From Clostridia bacterium (GTDB taxonomy: Bacteria > Bacillota > Clostridia > CAKSNL01 > HGM11501): 62,100 bases of DNA. Made by a program: the position numbers and the translations under genes. The first letter of the stretch is position 1. Every line of letters begins with the position of its first letter. Positions 17,657-25,983 of the stretch are shown here, in pieces. The DNA is taken from positions 1 through 62,100 of the forward strand of contig CAAFWO010000030.1 in assembly GCA_900766735.1 (NCBI GenBank), read 5' to 3'. The notes under the pieces were generated by a model. That model did no database searches, was not told the DNA's origin, and worked only from the letters and a program-made list of their open reading frames with translations.

Positions 17657-18370
17657 ATGAACAAGCTTCAGCTTATGATCGACCAGAGTAATTACATTGT
17701 GTTTTTCGGCGGCGCGGGCGTCAGCACCGAGTCCGGAATTAAGGATTTCCGGAGCAAGGACGGGCTCTATAATGAGAAAAACGACATTCCGCCCGAATTT
17801 ATTTTAAGCCACGGATATTTTGAAAAGCACACGCAGGAGTTTTTCGACTATTACCGAGCGAAAATGCTGAATCCGGACGTGTTGCCGAACGCGGCGCACA
17901 AAAAACTTGCCGAGCTTGAAAAAGCCGGCAAGCTTAAGGCGGTAATAACGCAGAATATCGACTCTCTGCACCAGAAGGCAGGGAGCAAAAATGTTTATGA
18001 GCTTCACGGAAGCGTGGAGCGAAACTACTGCACGAAGTGCGGCAAGATGTATGATTCGGACTTTATATTGCATTCCGATGGGATCCCGACCTGCTCCTGC
18101 GGCGGCGTGATAAAGCCGGACGTTGTGCTCTATGACGAGGCACTCTCCGACGAGGTAGTCTCCGGCGCGATAGCGCACATCTCAAAGGCCGATCTTTTGA
18201 TAGTTGCCGGAACATCGCTTACAGTATACCCCGCGGCCGGACTCTTGGGATATTTTCACGGCCAGTATCTTGCGCTTATCAATAAGGACTCGACGCCGAT
18301 CGACAATATCGCAAACTTTGTTTCGCACGATAAAGTGGGCGAGGTTTTGGGAAGCATTGCGGTAAGGTAA
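17657..18370 (+). CDS. NAD-dependent protein deacylase (sirtuin)
   Basis: A 237-residue SIR2-family enzyme that removes acyl groups from lysines at the expense of NAD. Motifs: FGGAGVSTESGIKDFRS (about 18-34) for NAD, TQNIDSLH near 99, the catalytic His in YELHGS (about 118) and a zinc-binding set CTKC...CSC. VAGTSLTVYPAAGL closes the NAD site. It looks complete and is cytoplasmic. It lies between two terminators and is probably transcribed alone. Confidence 0.94.
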   Translation: MNKLQLMIDQSNYIVFFGGAGVSTESGIKDFRSKDGLYNEKNDIPPEFILSHGYFEKHTQEFFDYYRAKMLNPDVLPNAAHKKLAELEKAGKLKAVITQNIDSLHQKAGSKNVYELHGSVERNYCTKCGKMYDSDFILHSDGIPTCSCGGVIKPDVVLYDEALSDEVVSGAIAHISKADLLIVAGTSLTVYPAAGLLGYFHGQYLALINKDSTPIDNIANFVSHDKVGEVLGSIAVR

Positions 18371-18375
18371 CTAAA

Positions 18376-18414
18376 TAAAACACGGCAGAACATTTTGTTC
18401 CGCCGTGTTTTTGT
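18376..18414. terminator. Bidirectional terminator between sirtuin and the secreted glycosidase
   Basis: AACACGGC(A)GAACA pairs with TGTTC(C)GCCGTGTT around a short loop and is flanked by A and T runs on both sides. It serves both convergent genes. Confidence 0.85.
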
Positions 18415-18420
18415 TCCCGG

Positions 18421-21129
18421 TTAAAAAACGCGCTTCCAGGTATATGTCACGCTGTTTCCGAACGAAAATTCAAGATATGAGTAGTTGCCGATCTTGGTTG
18501 AAGTCGCCGCATTTTCCGAAACGTCGGCAAGGGTGAAATAGCGTACACCGTCGATTATTTTAAGCGAATTTTTACTGCCGCGCTCTATGACAAAGACATT
18601 TCGGCCGCCATCGGCGAGGTTTTTGAAAAAGCCCTCCGCCGCTTCGTTTTCGAAGCTGTCGGACGATAAAACGGCAGTTTCCGACAGGATGAAGATATTT
18701 TTCTTATCGCTTGCGCCGACGGCGGAGGCGATCTTGTCCCACTGTGAGGAGTCGGCCTTACGGATTCCGCCCGAGCCTGCGTTGACGCTTATATAAAGCG
18801 CGTCCTCGTCCTCGGCCTTGTAAAAGGCGTTGCGCTTGTTTAATGCCGAGGAATTGTCGACTCCGAAAAGTGCGAAAGCGGACGAGCCGGCAAGCGCCGC
18901 TGTCATTTTTTCTCTCGCGAGCTTTGATAAGATCGTGGCGCTCTTTTCGGCGGAGCCGACGGCAAACGTTCTTCCCGCGCCGGCCTTCTCCATCGGGTCG
19001 TTAAAGCCATTCATCGGAACATAGGGAAGAGGCGCGCTCTCGACAGCGCGGAACGAAAGGTCGTCAAAATAAACATATCCTTCGTCCTTCTCCTCGCCGG
19101 CAAGCGCGGCTACATAGATTTTTGAGAGCGAGACGGGGCGCGCGGCATCTTTCGGGATCTCGGCCGTGTAGTGCGCAAAGTCGCCCTCCGAATCCTTTTT
19201 GAAGGAGATATAGACCGCTTTGCCGTTTTTATCGGTCAAAAGCGCTTTGAGCGAGTGTGAAAAGCCTTCGGCTGTCTTTGCATATAGAGAGATTGCGCTC
19301 TCGTCATCTGCAAGGCGGACGGGCGATGAAAGCGAGAAATATGCCGCTTTGGTGTCGTCCGTGTCCGCGGTGAAATCGTAATAAAGCATTCCGGACGCCG
19401 AGCCCGAGTGCGAAAACTCTTCGGAAAGCGACCAGTCGCCGCCGACATATGCCGGATAGGATGAAAACTCGCCGGTTGCGGCCTCAAAATCTTCACTATA
19501 GTCATAGGGTGTGCTTCCGACGCTGACGCCGATGTGGGAGACCGCGTTACCCTTTGAGACGGAGATCACCGCGTTTCCGTTACCGACAGCGTGGATCACT
19601 CCGTTTTCGGCGTATGCGACTGAAGGGTCGCTTGAGCCGAAGGTGAAGGGCGCATAGTTATAGACCGAGCACCTGTGTCCCGCATCATCGAAAACTATCA
19701 TCGGTATATCGTAAGTCGCGCCCTGTGCGAGAGTAACGGAGCGTTCTGTCTCGATGCCGGCAATATCGTCAATAACATAAACGGTTATTTCACCCGTAGC
19801 ATTGCCGGATCGTGCACGGATAACGGCCGGGCCGCCCTTGTGGCCGGTGAAATATCCTCCTGCGACCTCGCCTCCGTCCGATGAAAAGGTGACGTCGGCC
19901 GAAACGGGGCGTTTGTTTTCGTCATACACCGCGTAGGAGATCTTGGTCGACTGGCCGATGAAGACCGAGGGCGCGTCCGACTCTAAGACGATTCCGGCCG
20001 GCGAGCCGGGTTCTGACGAATATGAAATGCCGACAGCATTTACAACGCGCCTGTTTTCGCTCGGCTTATTCACGGTGTGGATATTCTCTGCCCAGACGGT
20101 GGAGGCGACCATATTGGTAGAACCGCCGCCGTCTAAGTTCACGGCCTTATAGCACCCTAAGTCTGCCATGAGGGCGGCAAGCTCGCTCATCGTCATTCCG
20201 CGGCTTTCTGTCGTTCTGCCGTTCACCGCGACAAGATAGAGCGTTTTTCCGCTCTTATCGATTCCGACGGCACTTCTCGGGTTATAGCCGGCAATCGTGT
20301 GCGAAAAGCTTGTCACGACTTTGCCGTCTGAAACGAGCATCGCGCCGCCTCCGAACGCCGTATCGGAGGACAAAATGTCCGGCGTTACGTAATAGTCAAA
20401 CTTTACGGGGTCGCCGACAGCGAAATTGTTGGCAAGAAACATTGATGAGCCTTCGGAGACAACCAAAACGCAACCATTATCGGGAATTTTCACGGGCGGC
20501 ATATTGCGCCGGAATTCCCTGATCGCACCATTCTCTATGACGACCTCGACGACTTCGCCGCCGGGAGCGGGGGAGTAGCCTCCGTTAAAGTCCGAGGTAT
20601 ACATTAAGATCGCGCCGTAATATGATGTGTGCTTGTTTAAATGCGCTATCGGGGCATATTCCCAGTTCGGGGCAACGACCATGATGTTAAAGCCCAGGTA
20701 TGACATATCGACAACGCCGTCTTTTTCATAGATCGTCGCCATCGTGTCGGGATTTATCGGGGACTGTAAAAGCTTCCCGTCCTGAATTTCGATCCCGAGG
20801 GAGAGGGCTTTTCCGCTTTTGACGGTCGAAAAAAAGTCCGCGTTCATCGCAGCGACCGTGCCGGGGTAAGAGGCGGCGATATTTCCCACAGTGTCGAGCG
20901 AGTCGCTCCCCGTGTAGGGGGTCAGGAGCTTAAGCCCCACATTTTCGTTTGAAAGATCCGCCTTTATATATGAATAGCTTAAATTGTGATCGGAATAAAA
21001 GCTTTTTACTTTGGTTAATGTGACACCCTCGGCAATAAAGATCTCTTCTTCTGTCTTATATATCTGTGCGGCGAAAACGCCTGTCGATAAAACTGCGAGA
21101 GCGGCAAAAAGTGCGATCAGTTTTTTCAT
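18421..21129 (-). CDS. Secreted phosphodiester glycosidase (NAGPA) domain protein
   Basis: A 902-residue exported protein. It has a signal peptide (KKLIALFAALAVLSTGVFA), then an NAGPA-type domain (about 80-370): ALMADLGCYKAVNLDGGGSTNM and a GIDKSGKTLYLVAVNGR stretch carry its hallmark residues. A bacterial Ig-like region (about 375-530; VTFSSDGGEVAGGYFTG) and a carbohydrate-binding-like beta domain (about 545-690) follow. The last 200 residues resemble the end of a calcineurin-like domain (NIFILSETAVLSSDSFENE), but I am not sure of this. NAGPA enzymes remove terminal sugars joined through phosphodiesters, for example on teichoic-acid-like polymers. No sortase or SLH anchor is seen. Confidence 0.85.
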   Translation of the reverse strand: MKKLIALFAALAVLSTGVFAAQIYKTEEEIFIAEGVTLTKVKSFYSDHNLSYSYIKADLSNENVGLKLLTPYTGSDSLDTVGNIAASYPGTVAAMNADFFSTVKSGKALSLGIEIQDGKLLQSPINPDTMATIYEKDGVVDMSYLGFNIMVVAPNWEYAPIAHLNKHTSYYGAILMYTSDFNGGYSPAPGGEVVEVVIENGAIREFRRNMPPVKIPDNGCVLVVSEGSSMFLANNFAVGDPVKFDYYVTPDILSSDTAFGGGAMLVSDGKVVTSFSHTIAGYNPRSAVGIDKSGKTLYLVAVNGRTTESRGMTMSELAALMADLGCYKAVNLDGGGSTNMVASTVWAENIHTVNKPSENRRVVNAVGISYSSEPGSPAGIVLESDAPSVFIGQSTKISYAVYDENKRPVSADVTFSSDGGEVAGGYFTGHKGGPAVIRARSGNATGEITVYVIDDIAGIETERSVTLAQGATYDIPMIVFDDAGHRCSVYNYAPFTFGSSDPSVAYAENGVIHAVGNGNAVISVSKGNAVSHIGVSVGSTPYDYSEDFEAATGEFSSYPAYVGGDWSLSEEFSHSGSASGMLYYDFTADTDDTKAAYFSLSSPVRLADDESAISLYAKTAEGFSHSLKALLTDKNGKAVYISFKKDSEGDFAHYTAEIPKDAARPVSLSKIYVAALAGEEKDEGYVYFDDLSFRAVESAPLPYVPMNGFNDPMEKAGAGRTFAVGSAEKSATILSKLAREKMTAALAGSSAFALFGVDNSSALNKRNAFYKAEDEDALYISVNAGSGGIRKADSSQWDKIASAVGASDKKNIFILSETAVLSSDSFENEAAEGFFKNLADGGRNVFVIERGSKNSLKIIDGVRYFTLADVSENAATSTKIGNYSYLEFSFGNSVTYTWKRVF

Positions 21130-21211
21130 TGTTTTAGTCCTTTCTATTAGATGTATATCTATATTTTAATACTAAACCTTGCATTTTGCAATAAAAAAAT
21201 TAAGGAAATGA

Positions 21212-21240
21212 TTGACTAATAAATTAATATGGTATAAAAT
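21212..21240 (+). promoter_or_regulatory. Promoter of the murJ-DUF5693-csaB-topB operon
   Basis: TTGACT (21212-21217), 17-base spacer ending ATGGTA, TAAAAT (21235-21240), 60 bases upstream of murJ. Confidence 0.7.
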
Positions 21241-21300
21241 AAGTATAATGCGTGTTTTATGCGTAACGATGAAAACGACACTGTTTAAAGGAGGAGTTTT

Positions 21301-22833
21301 ATGATAGGCAGTGCTTATATATTGGTCGTTCTGGGAATACTGATTGCCAAGGGGCTCGGCTTTTACCGCGATATGGTCTTTGCCGGAGTGTTCGGAACGG
21401 GCGTTGAGGCGGACATTTATTTTCAGGTCTTCGGGCTTGTCAATCTCATTTTCACGGGAATCGGCGTCGCACTTTCGACTCTGGTCATAAAAAACTTAAA
21501 TAAGGCTGAAAACGCGGGAAACGAAAGAAGCTATGCCGCTCACTTTTTAAGAAAGAGCACTCTTTATCTTTTCATTGCCGCGGTTTTGATGGCCGTGTTT
21601 GCCGGCCCGGTCGTAAAAATAATACTTCCCGAGATCTCGGGAGAGGACTATTATCTCGCGGTCAAAATGATGTATATCATGGCGCCGTCGCTCATCTTTG
21701 TTGTTATAGCATATATCATATCGGGGCTTTTGCAGAACAAAAAAGCATATTTCATAACCTCGGTCATGAGCCTGCCTTTTAACGCGGTAATAATCATAGC
21801 GCTGTTTTTTAATAATGTTTCGATTTTGACTGTTGCGGCGGTCACGACGTTCGGCTGGTTTTTGCACATCGCAATTCAACTTCCGGCTTTTTACAAACAC
21901 GGATATTCGTTCATCGAAAAAGGGAACGCACCGGTTAATGCAAAAAACAAAAACCCGGAAATACTCTGGATATTCTTATCCAATATGATGTTTCAGCTCT
22001 GCATCTATATCGACAGGGCGTTCGTCAGCTCGTCGCCCGGTATGGCGTCGACCTTTAACTATGCGTCAAACCTTTTCATAACGATCTCGAGCGTGTTTAT
22101 CGTCGCGATGTCGACGGTCGTTTTCCCTTCAATTTCGAAAAACTATGAAGAGGGAAGGCTTGACTATGTTAAGGATCTTGTGGGCTATATCATAAATATA
22201 ATGACGGCGATCTTCATTCCGTTTATCTTGATCGTCGCGTTTTTCGGAAGCGACCTTATAAGGCTCATTTATGAGCGCGGAGCGTTCACGAGCGACTCCA
22301 CCTCTGCTGTCGCGGTGATATTTTTAATGTATACGCTTTCGATACTGGGATATACCACGCAGGAGCTTTTCAACAAGGTCTTATATCTTGCCGGAAAATA
22401 TAAATACACCGTTTCCGGCACGGTTTCGATCATCATATTAAATGTGATCTTAAATTATGTTATCAAGGTGACTGTCCCCAAGGGAGGGTCGCTCGCGCCC
22501 GAGATCATGACTGCGGCATCGACAGCCCTTTTGTCGACCGGATATGCCGTTTTCATTGCATTTAATATGAAGAAGGTCATCGGAAGCTACATAAGCAGGC
22601 AGACAGCGACAGATATTATAAAGACTTTAGTTTCCGGTGCGGCGGCAGTTTTGGTTTATCTTTTATTTGACGCATTTTTACCCTCATTTACACACGGATA
22701 TTTAACGTTTATCGTTCCGATCGCGGCGTGCGGAGTCGTTTATATCGCTCTTCTGGCGCTGACAGGGGTTTTGGAGCACATTATCAAAAGAGAAAAGAAA
22801 GGCGGACAGGCGGAAAATGAAGAAAATAATTGA
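21301..22833 (+). CDS. murJ: MurJ/MviN-type lipid II flippase
   Basis: A 510-residue polytopic membrane protein of the MOP superfamily with about 14 spans, which moves lipid-linked wall precursors across the membrane. The N-terminus IAKGLGFYRDMVFAGVFGTG carries the family's conserved Arg-Asp patch; LIRLIYERGAFTSDST near 318 is the usual second MurJ signature. The start has AAGGAGG upstream. It overlaps the next gene by 17 bases. Association with csaB suggests that it might flip a secondary wall polymer precursor instead of, or as well as, lipid II. Confidence 0.88.
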   Translation: MIGSAYILVVLGILIAKGLGFYRDMVFAGVFGTGVEADIYFQVFGLVNLIFTGIGVALSTLVIKNLNKAENAGNERSYAAHFLRKSTLYLFIAAVLMAVFAGPVVKIILPEISGEDYYLAVKMMYIMAPSLIFVVIAYIISGLLQNKKAYFITSVMSLPFNAVIIIALFFNNVSILTVAAVTTFGWFLHIAIQLPAFYKHGYSFIEKGNAPVNAKNKNPEILWIFLSNMMFQLCIYIDRAFVSSSPGMASTFNYASNLFITISSVFIVAMSTVVFPSISKNYEEGRLDYVKDLVGYIINIMTAIFIPFILIVAFFGSDLIRLIYERGAFTSDSTSAVAVIFLMYTLSILGYTTQELFNKVLYLAGKYKYTVSGTVSIIILNVILNYVIKVTVPKGGSLAPEIMTAASTALLSTGYAVFIAFNMKKVIGSYISRQTATDIIKTLVSGAAAVLVYLLFDAFLPSFTHGYLTFIVPIAACGVVYIALLALTGVLEHIIKREKKGGQAENEENN

Positions 22834-24877
22834 AAAGTTCGGAATATGGATAATCATCGCGGCGATGTTTGTTTCGCTCATTCCCTCCGTTACGAGAAGA
22901 GTCGGAAACGAAAAGCAGAATAACAACGTTGTTCTTTCGCTTTTGTATAACGACATTAAAAACAAGGTCTCACCCGTGAAGCTGGCCGAGATGATGAAAG
23001 AATACAAAAAGCTCGGAGTGGACACCGTCTCCATCATGGAGGACGATGTGAACAGCCTCGTTTCGCGCGGTGAGCTGACATGCATCAAATACAACGTGTT
23101 AAAGCATAAATATGAGGACGAGAGCATCAGGATAGCGAACCTCATAGCGGAAAAATATCCGATGGTGTCGTATGACTCATATCTTTTGATGACGAAGAAC
23201 GACCGCACCAAGGAAAAGCTTGCCGAGATGATCCCCTTAAAGTATACGTCGGACGAGTATATAAAGATCGAAGGCATTGAAAATATGGACATATATGCCT
23301 TCTTTGACGGGCGCGAAAAGCTCTGGAACTTCACGCTCGGCTATGACAGAAATGTTATAGAAAAGCTTAAAAACGACGGATTTAACATTGCGCTCGTTTA
23401 TAAGGTCAAAAACTACTCAAAGCAGGACTATGCCGGATATATTGAAAAGATCGTGAAGGATTACGGAGTTGAATATTTCAATATAAAGTCATATGTCAGG
23501 GATTATGATAAAGAGGATATTATTAAGGCGAACTACAACTGGATCGGCGAGATGATAAATAAAAACGATATGACGCTCGTCGTGACCGAGAACACGGATC
23601 AGCTTTCGAACCAGAAGTGCTTAGGCTACAGCAAAATATTCAACACCGTTATGGGCAAGGGCGGAAGCAAGAAGGTTTTAAGATCTTATGAGACTTATGA
23701 CGACTCGCAGGATGATGACACGCACTATGACTACAGAGTGAACCAGTATTTCAACTCGTCGGTTGACAGAAATATAAGATTCATCACGGTAACGCAGATC
23801 GCGGCGGACGGCGTCACCTATGACGAGTGCGCGGACTACACTCTTAAGGCGGTCAGCGAATATATGCGCCGAGCAAAGGCAAGCGGATTTGAGTTTGGAA
23901 ACGAGCCTTCGCCGTTTGACTATGTGACAAAAGTGCGCTTCCCCTCGGCTTGCTCTGCTGTAATAATGATCCTTTTGGTGTTAAAGGCGATAGAGATGCT
24001 TTTTGAATTTAAGAATAAAAAGCTTACGATTGCGGCCCTCATCATCTCGGTTTTGGCCTTTGGAGCGACGTTTATAATGCCCTTGACACTGGTGCTTTTA
24101 TATCCCACGTTCTACTGCCTTGTCATCTCGTGCTTCGCGATGACGGCAGCGATGAAAGCCTGCGCTTATCTCGGAACAAAGTATAAGACAGTTCCGGAAA
24201 TATTTATGATCGCGGCGCTTATGCTCGGGATTTTGTGCATCGGCGCGCTCGGTATGGGAGCGATGCTTTCAGGCGTTGACTATTATATAAATAACTATAT
24301 TTTCCGGGGAATAAAGCTTTCGCTCATGGTGCCTTTGGCATATACTGCGGCGGCATACTATTTTGCCTCCTCAAAGAAGAACAAAAGGGAGAACCTGGGC
24401 ACGGCCTTTAAGAAAATGCTCTTATCCGACATTAAGGTTTATTGGGTGCTCATCGGCGGATTTATCGGAATGATCGGGATCTACTACATCATAAGAAGCG
24501 GAAATGTCAACAAGATAAGCTCGATCGAGCAGGCGATGAGAACGGCGATAACGAACACATTCCCGGCTCGCCCGAGAACGAAGGAATTTCTGATCGGCTA
24601 TCCCTCGTTAGTGCTCTTCGTTTACTATATGAGAAATTCTAAAATAAAGCTCGTGCAGTGGTTCTTCGCGGTCGGCACGTCGATCCTTTCGGCGTCCGTT
24701 ATGAACAGCTTCTGCCATGTATTTACCGACCTTTCGGTGATATATATGAGAGTCGTAAACGGCGTTCTGATCGGAGCCGTGTTATCTGTATTCGTTTATG
24801 TGGCAAACCTCGTGCTTGTCCGCATAGTTAAGGTTCTCACGCACAGCGTGAAAATTTCTGATTCGGAGATGAAATGA
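22817..24877 (+). CDS. DUF5693-type membrane protein
   Basis: A 686-residue protein. There is one N-terminal span (about 8-26), then a large extracytoplasmic domain to about residue 370 that looks like a TIM-barrel-type fold in parts (AEMMKEYKKLGVDTVSIMEDDVNSL, cut at VDTVSIMEDD, and QIAADGVTYDECADYTLKAV). About eight or nine hydrophobic spans fill the C-terminal half. I recognise it as the uncharacterised family found next to csaB in Clostridia (my recall is DUF5693). The tight overlaps with murJ (17 bases) and csaB (4 bases) point to a role in making or exporting pyruvylated wall polymer. The enzymatic activity is unknown. Confidence 0.78.
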   Translation: MKKIIEKFGIWIIIAAMFVSLIPSVTRRVGNEKQNNNVVLSLLYNDIKNKVSPVKLAEMMKEYKKLGVDTVSIMEDDVNSLVSRGELTCIKYNVLKHKYEDESIRIANLIAEKYPMVSYDSYLLMTKNDRTKEKLAEMIPLKYTSDEYIKIEGIENMDIYAFFDGREKLWNFTLGYDRNVIEKLKNDGFNIALVYKVKNYSKQDYAGYIEKIVKDYGVEYFNIKSYVRDYDKEDIIKANYNWIGEMINKNDMTLVVTENTDQLSNQKCLGYSKIFNTVMGKGGSKKVLRSYETYDDSQDDDTHYDYRVNQYFNSSVDRNIRFITVTQIAADGVTYDECADYTLKAVSEYMRRAKASGFEFGNEPSPFDYVTKVRFPSACSAVIMILLVLKAIEMLFEFKNKKLTIAALIISVLAFGATFIMPLTLVLLYPTFYCLVISCFAMTAAMKACAYLGTKYKTVPEIFMIAALMLGILCIGALGMGAMLSGVDYYINNYIFRGIKLSLMVPLAYTAAAYYFASSKKNKRENLGTAFKKMLLSDIKVYWVLIGGFIGMIGIYYIIRSGNVNKISSIEQAMRTAITNTFPARPRTKEFLIGYPSLVLFVYYMRNSKIKLVQWFFAVGTSILSASVMNSFCHVFTDLSVIYMRVVNGVLIGAVLSVFVYVANLVLVRIVKVLTHSVKISDSEMK

Positions 24878-25983
24878 TGTCTGACATAGTGATTTCGGGT
24901 TACCACGGCTTTGCCAACAGCGGGGATGAGGCATTGCTCTGGGCGATTTTGAACACGCTTAAGCAAAAGTCGCCGGATATTTCGGTGACGGTGCTTTCCA
25001 AAACGCCCGAGGAAACCGCCCGTGACTACGGGGTTAAATCAGTAAACCGCTATAATTTCTTTAAAATAAGAAAAGAGATGAAGCAGGCGAAAATGCTCAT
25101 TTTCGGCGGCGGAAGCCTTCTTCAGGATGTGACGAGTTCAAAGTCGCTCAAATATTATCTTATGATAATAGCGCTTGCCGAAAGTTGCGGGCTTAAAACG
25201 ATGCTCTATGCCAACGGCATAGGACCCATCAGAAAGCGAGCGGACAGGCGATTGACGGCAAGAATACTAAACAGGGTCGATCTCATCACTCTACGCGACG
25301 ATAAGTCGGACGAGGAGCTTAAAAAGCTCGGCGTTACCAAGCCGGAAATTATTATAACTGCCGACCCGGCATTTACGATAAACTTAAAAGAGGCGCTCAC
25401 CGGCCAGTATTTCATTAAAAGAGCCGGCGTGCCGGACGGGACAAAGGTCTGCGCAGTGTCGATAAGGTCGTGGAAGAACTCGGCCGATAATTTTTCGGAG
25501 GCTATGGCATCGCTTTGCGATTATATGTCCGAGCGCTACAACATTCATCCGCTGTTCGTGCCGATGCAGTATCCTTTGGATATGGAAGTGTCGAAGGAAG
25601 TAATGGACAAGATGAAACACCCGTCTTACATAATAAACCGAAACCTGACCGTGGCGGAGATGTTTTCCGTTCTTTCGGGAGCGGAGGTTCTGATCGGTAT
25701 GAGACTGCACTCTTTGATATACGCGACGACGCTTGAGATTCCGGCGATGGCGCTGGTTTACGATCCTAAGATCAGTGCGTTTATGGAGTCGCTCAGCCAG
25801 CCTTATATGGTCGATGTCGAGTATATGGATCCCGAAAAAATGAAAGAGACGTTCGACCGCCTTGTCGAGGGGCTTTCCGAGCACCGCGAAAAGCTCCATT
25901 CGGCAAACGCAGTGCTCAAGAAAAAGGCGGAGGAAAACGCGGAATATGCCGTGCGGCTTTTGGACAAGGCAAAAAGATCATGA
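24874..25983 (+). CDS. csaB: Polysaccharide pyruvyl transferase CsaB
   Basis: A 369-residue GT-B-like enzyme that adds pyruvate ketal to secondary cell wall polysaccharide, the ligand for SLH-domain surface proteins. Motifs: SGYHGFANSGDEALL at 8-22, MLIFGGGSLLQDVTS near 74-88, ANGIGPI near 111, and the C-terminal GAEVLIGMRLHSLIYATTLEIP, here cut at MRLHSLIYA. It overlaps DUF5693 and topB by four bases each. Its presence implies that the cell displays S-layer or SLH-anchored proteins. Confidence 0.92.
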   Translation: MMSDIVISGYHGFANSGDEALLWAILNTLKQKSPDISVTVLSKTPEETARDYGVKSVNRYNFFKIRKEMKQAKMLIFGGGSLLQDVTSSKSLKYYLMIIALAESCGLKTMLYANGIGPIRKRADRRLTARILNRVDLITLRDDKSDEELKKLGVTKPEIIITADPAFTINLKEALTGQYFIKRAGVPDGTKVCAVSIRSWKNSADNFSEAMASLCDYMSERYNIHPLFVPMQYPLDMEVSKEVMDKMKHPSYIINRNLTVAEMFSVLSGAEVLIGMRLHSLIYATTLEIPAMALVYDPKISAFMESLSQPYMVDVEYMDPEKMKETFDRLVEGLSEHREKLHSANAVLKKKAEENAEYAVRLLDKAKRS

